Source: Thamnaconus septentrionalis (taxonomy: Eukaryota; Chordata; Actinopteri; Tetraodontiformes; Monacanthidae). Taken from it: a stretch of DNA of 64,000 bases. Both the position numbers and the translations under genes were made by a program. The stretch is taken from NCBI GenBank assembly GCA_009823395.1, contig CM020515.1, positions 12,284,489-12,348,488 of the forward strand, written 5' to 3'. The notes under the pieces are model-generated. The model was not told the DNA's origin, ran no database searches, and saw only the letters and a list, made by a program, of their open reading frames with translations. Positions 61,988-64,000 of this stretch are shown piece by piece (positions within the stretch are counted from its first letter, which is position 1; each line of letters starts with the position of its first letter).

Positions 61988-64000
61988 GGGGTGGGGAACA
62001 AGGGCAGCAGCAGTGGCAGTAGCAGTAAATTGGTAGAGACACCCGTCAGAAGCCCCATGAGTCACCCACTGGAAAACCTGCGGCGCTACAAAGCCAGAGC
62101 AGATATCCGTCAGAAATGATTGCGACTGATGGGAGCTCCACTGATGTACACACACGTATATACACACAATTAGGCCCATGTACACGCAATCATGACGTCG
62201 TACCTGCCCATACATGCAGGGCCACACATGTGCGGTGGTGGCAGCGAGGTCAGGGCAGCGATGTCGAGAGTTGTGTTGTCCATGCGCAGGTGAGCTTAGT
62301 CGTGTGACCACGTCTCGGTCTTTGAGGGGTTTCTAACAAGAGCCTTTTATTTTTCCAGGTCACCTGACAATATGGAAACTGCATCAAGGCTCAACCCCAA
62401 ATCAATTTCAAATCCCTGGGTATTATTTATAACCTGAGGCAGATCAATGTGGTTCTAAGGCAGTTGTTAGATCTTAGAGGAGAGCAGTGTTGTTGATGTT
62501 TTTAAATAGATAATAGATTCTTTTTTGTCCCGTATGATGCAAAATTCACTTGTTTTCTAAGAGTAGCATATGTCTACAACTGGTCAGTGAAATGTGGCTC
62601 TGAATGGACTCTGAAAACACCTGCAGCCAGGTGTTTGTTCTGCCGTCTGGTTGGCATTTGCATTTCTTTTCGTAGTAGTAGATGTAAACGCAGTGCTAAC
62701 TATGAGCCATTCACTTTTTTGTTTCCCAAGCAGGAATTCTGTTTTTATTTCTCCCTCCTCCTAAATCTGGCTCTTCATCAGCTTCTAAACTGGCATTCTA
62801 GCTGAGTCAATTAATCAGCATTCTATAAAATGTTTTGGCTTTTTTTTTTTTTCGCAATTTATGCTGTGTGGTCGGGCAGACCGGCACTACGCAGATTCCT
62901 CACACGTCACACATTCTGGCGTTGGCAAGGCCGGTGGCAGCGACCTACACCTCACACATGACCTCCTCACGGTCAACAGGTCAGATCCTGTGATAATCCT
63001 GTCCCCCCGGCAGCGTGGCATGCATGCATTTGTCGAGCCCGTGTGCGTGCCTGCGCGCCTGTTTGTGATTTTCACATTCTCGTCCCAGGTTTGGCTGGAA
63101 GGGTTGGCCGTGCTGGTTTCACACCTGATGGTATAAAAAAAAGGTGTTTTCAGGGCTTGCTGCTAAGAGGATGGAACACAGAGAATGTTTGATTTGGCAG
63201 GTGGCCGCCTTTCTCATTTCCCCCATGTGAAGTGCAGCCTGCGCAAGAGCTCGGAGCTTCATGCGAATGTTTGAGCGCAGACGTGTCCCTGCAAGCTGAT
63301 GCATTTGCAGCTTAGTATGTGCGCAAAAGAAGAAAAAAAAATCCAAAAAATCAAGTGTGCATTTTTGCCCCGGAAGGTGTCAGGCGGTCTGCACCTGCGA
63401 GGAGACCTGCAGAGGGCATCGCCGTCATCTGGAGAAGCGAGAACAGAGGGAGAGGGCTGAGATGAAACAGAGAACAAAGGCTCCTCGCTCTGCCCCCGGA
63501 CATTGTTATTTCAAGCGTTTCTCATCAAAAACCGAAGACGGGGAACAATGCGGAGCGCAGAGCACTCGCTCGGAGCGCTCTGCCGGGAGCAGCACAGTCA
63601 GCTCTTTCAGCGAGCAGAAGAAAGGGGGGAGTAGAGGGGGGAATCAAAGAGCGCAGAGGCGAGCAAGAGGGAGGGCCAGGGTGAAAGATAGAGACACCGG
63701 CGGAGATAAAGCACCTCATCCACAAGAGGCTTTAGTCTTCAGCGCTCCTTTAGCGCCTCGGCGCAGATGCGACGCAAAAAAACATGCATCGACATGGCCC
63801 GAGCTAGAGGGAGCTTTGTGTGCACTCTGCAGCTTTTCAAGTTTCCCCCACCACCACCGCCCTCTCCGTAGCCCCTCCACACGCTGCTATATTTCAGAGA
63901 GGCAAGAAGGGAAAAGAAACAAGAAGACTTAAAAAAAAAAAAAAAAGAGGGAAACCATGTCCTCTTTTGGCGAGGAAAAAAAAGAAAAATAAACAGACTG
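61985..64000. other. Intergenic to window end, no gene recognised
   Basis: Unique DNA with a T run near 62840 and A runs near 63330 and 63931. The last 650 bases are purine-rich with a 191-codon open frame (63357-63932) of Arg/Ser/Glu-rich composition. I cannot exclude a leader exon of a following gene, but no splice site or protein similarity supports one. Confidence 0.45.

Noticed and set aside
63357..63932. 191-codon open frame near the window end, possible leader of a next gene
   Set aside because: It starts at GTG, has low-complexity Arg/Ser/Glu composition from purine-rich DNA, and shows no splice site or family similarity. Left as unproven.

Overview
This is genomic DNA from an animal, almost certainly a ray-finned (teleost) fish. 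It carries one vertebrate gene with introns, many CA/GA/trinucleotide microsatellites, and short DNA-transposon relics plus tRNA-derived SINEs of the kinds common in teleosts. A percomorph is likely, but I cannot name the species.

The only protein-coding gene I can support is a complete gene for the platelet-derived growth factor A chain (pdgfa; I cannot tell which teleost paralogue), on the + strand. It has a CpG-rich promoter and long 5' leader (about 1-912), and seven coding exons: 913-972, 2200-2296, 7097-7285, 8476-8666, 18417-18543, 19316-19389 and 20540-20553. The 3' UTR runs to a poly(A) signal at 22402. All splice phases agree. Including exon 6 gives a 245-residue precursor with a basic C-terminal retention tail; skipping it gives a 225-residue precursor ending VDVR. 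The prepropeptide has a signal peptide, a propeptide with a striking His/Gln repeat, an RRKR furin site and a growth-factor domain with all eight expected cysteines. The leader has four upstream AUGs; the last uORF ends in an ATGA overlap with the pdgfa start codon.

Introns 2 and 4 (4.8 and 9.75 kb) hold most of the intragenic microsatellites and transposon relics, including a 282-bp MITE just after exon 4 and a SINE nested in an older repeat. Intron 5 has two adjacent perfect palindromes beside the alternatively spliced exon. Intron 6 has a CCAAT-box cluster.

From about 22.4 kb to the end (41.6 kb) I find no convincing gene. The region holds a Tc1-like MITE, copies of a hairpin-bearing MITE family (a further copy is in intron 2), two hAT-like MITEs (one with a perfect 8-bp target duplication), a decayed SINE, very long GA arrays, and several non-repetitive stretches rich in AT-core homeodomain-type motifs. 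Those stretches are candidates for distal enhancers of pdgfa or a neighbouring gene. I found no operon, CRISPR array, prophage or other obviously undescribed system.
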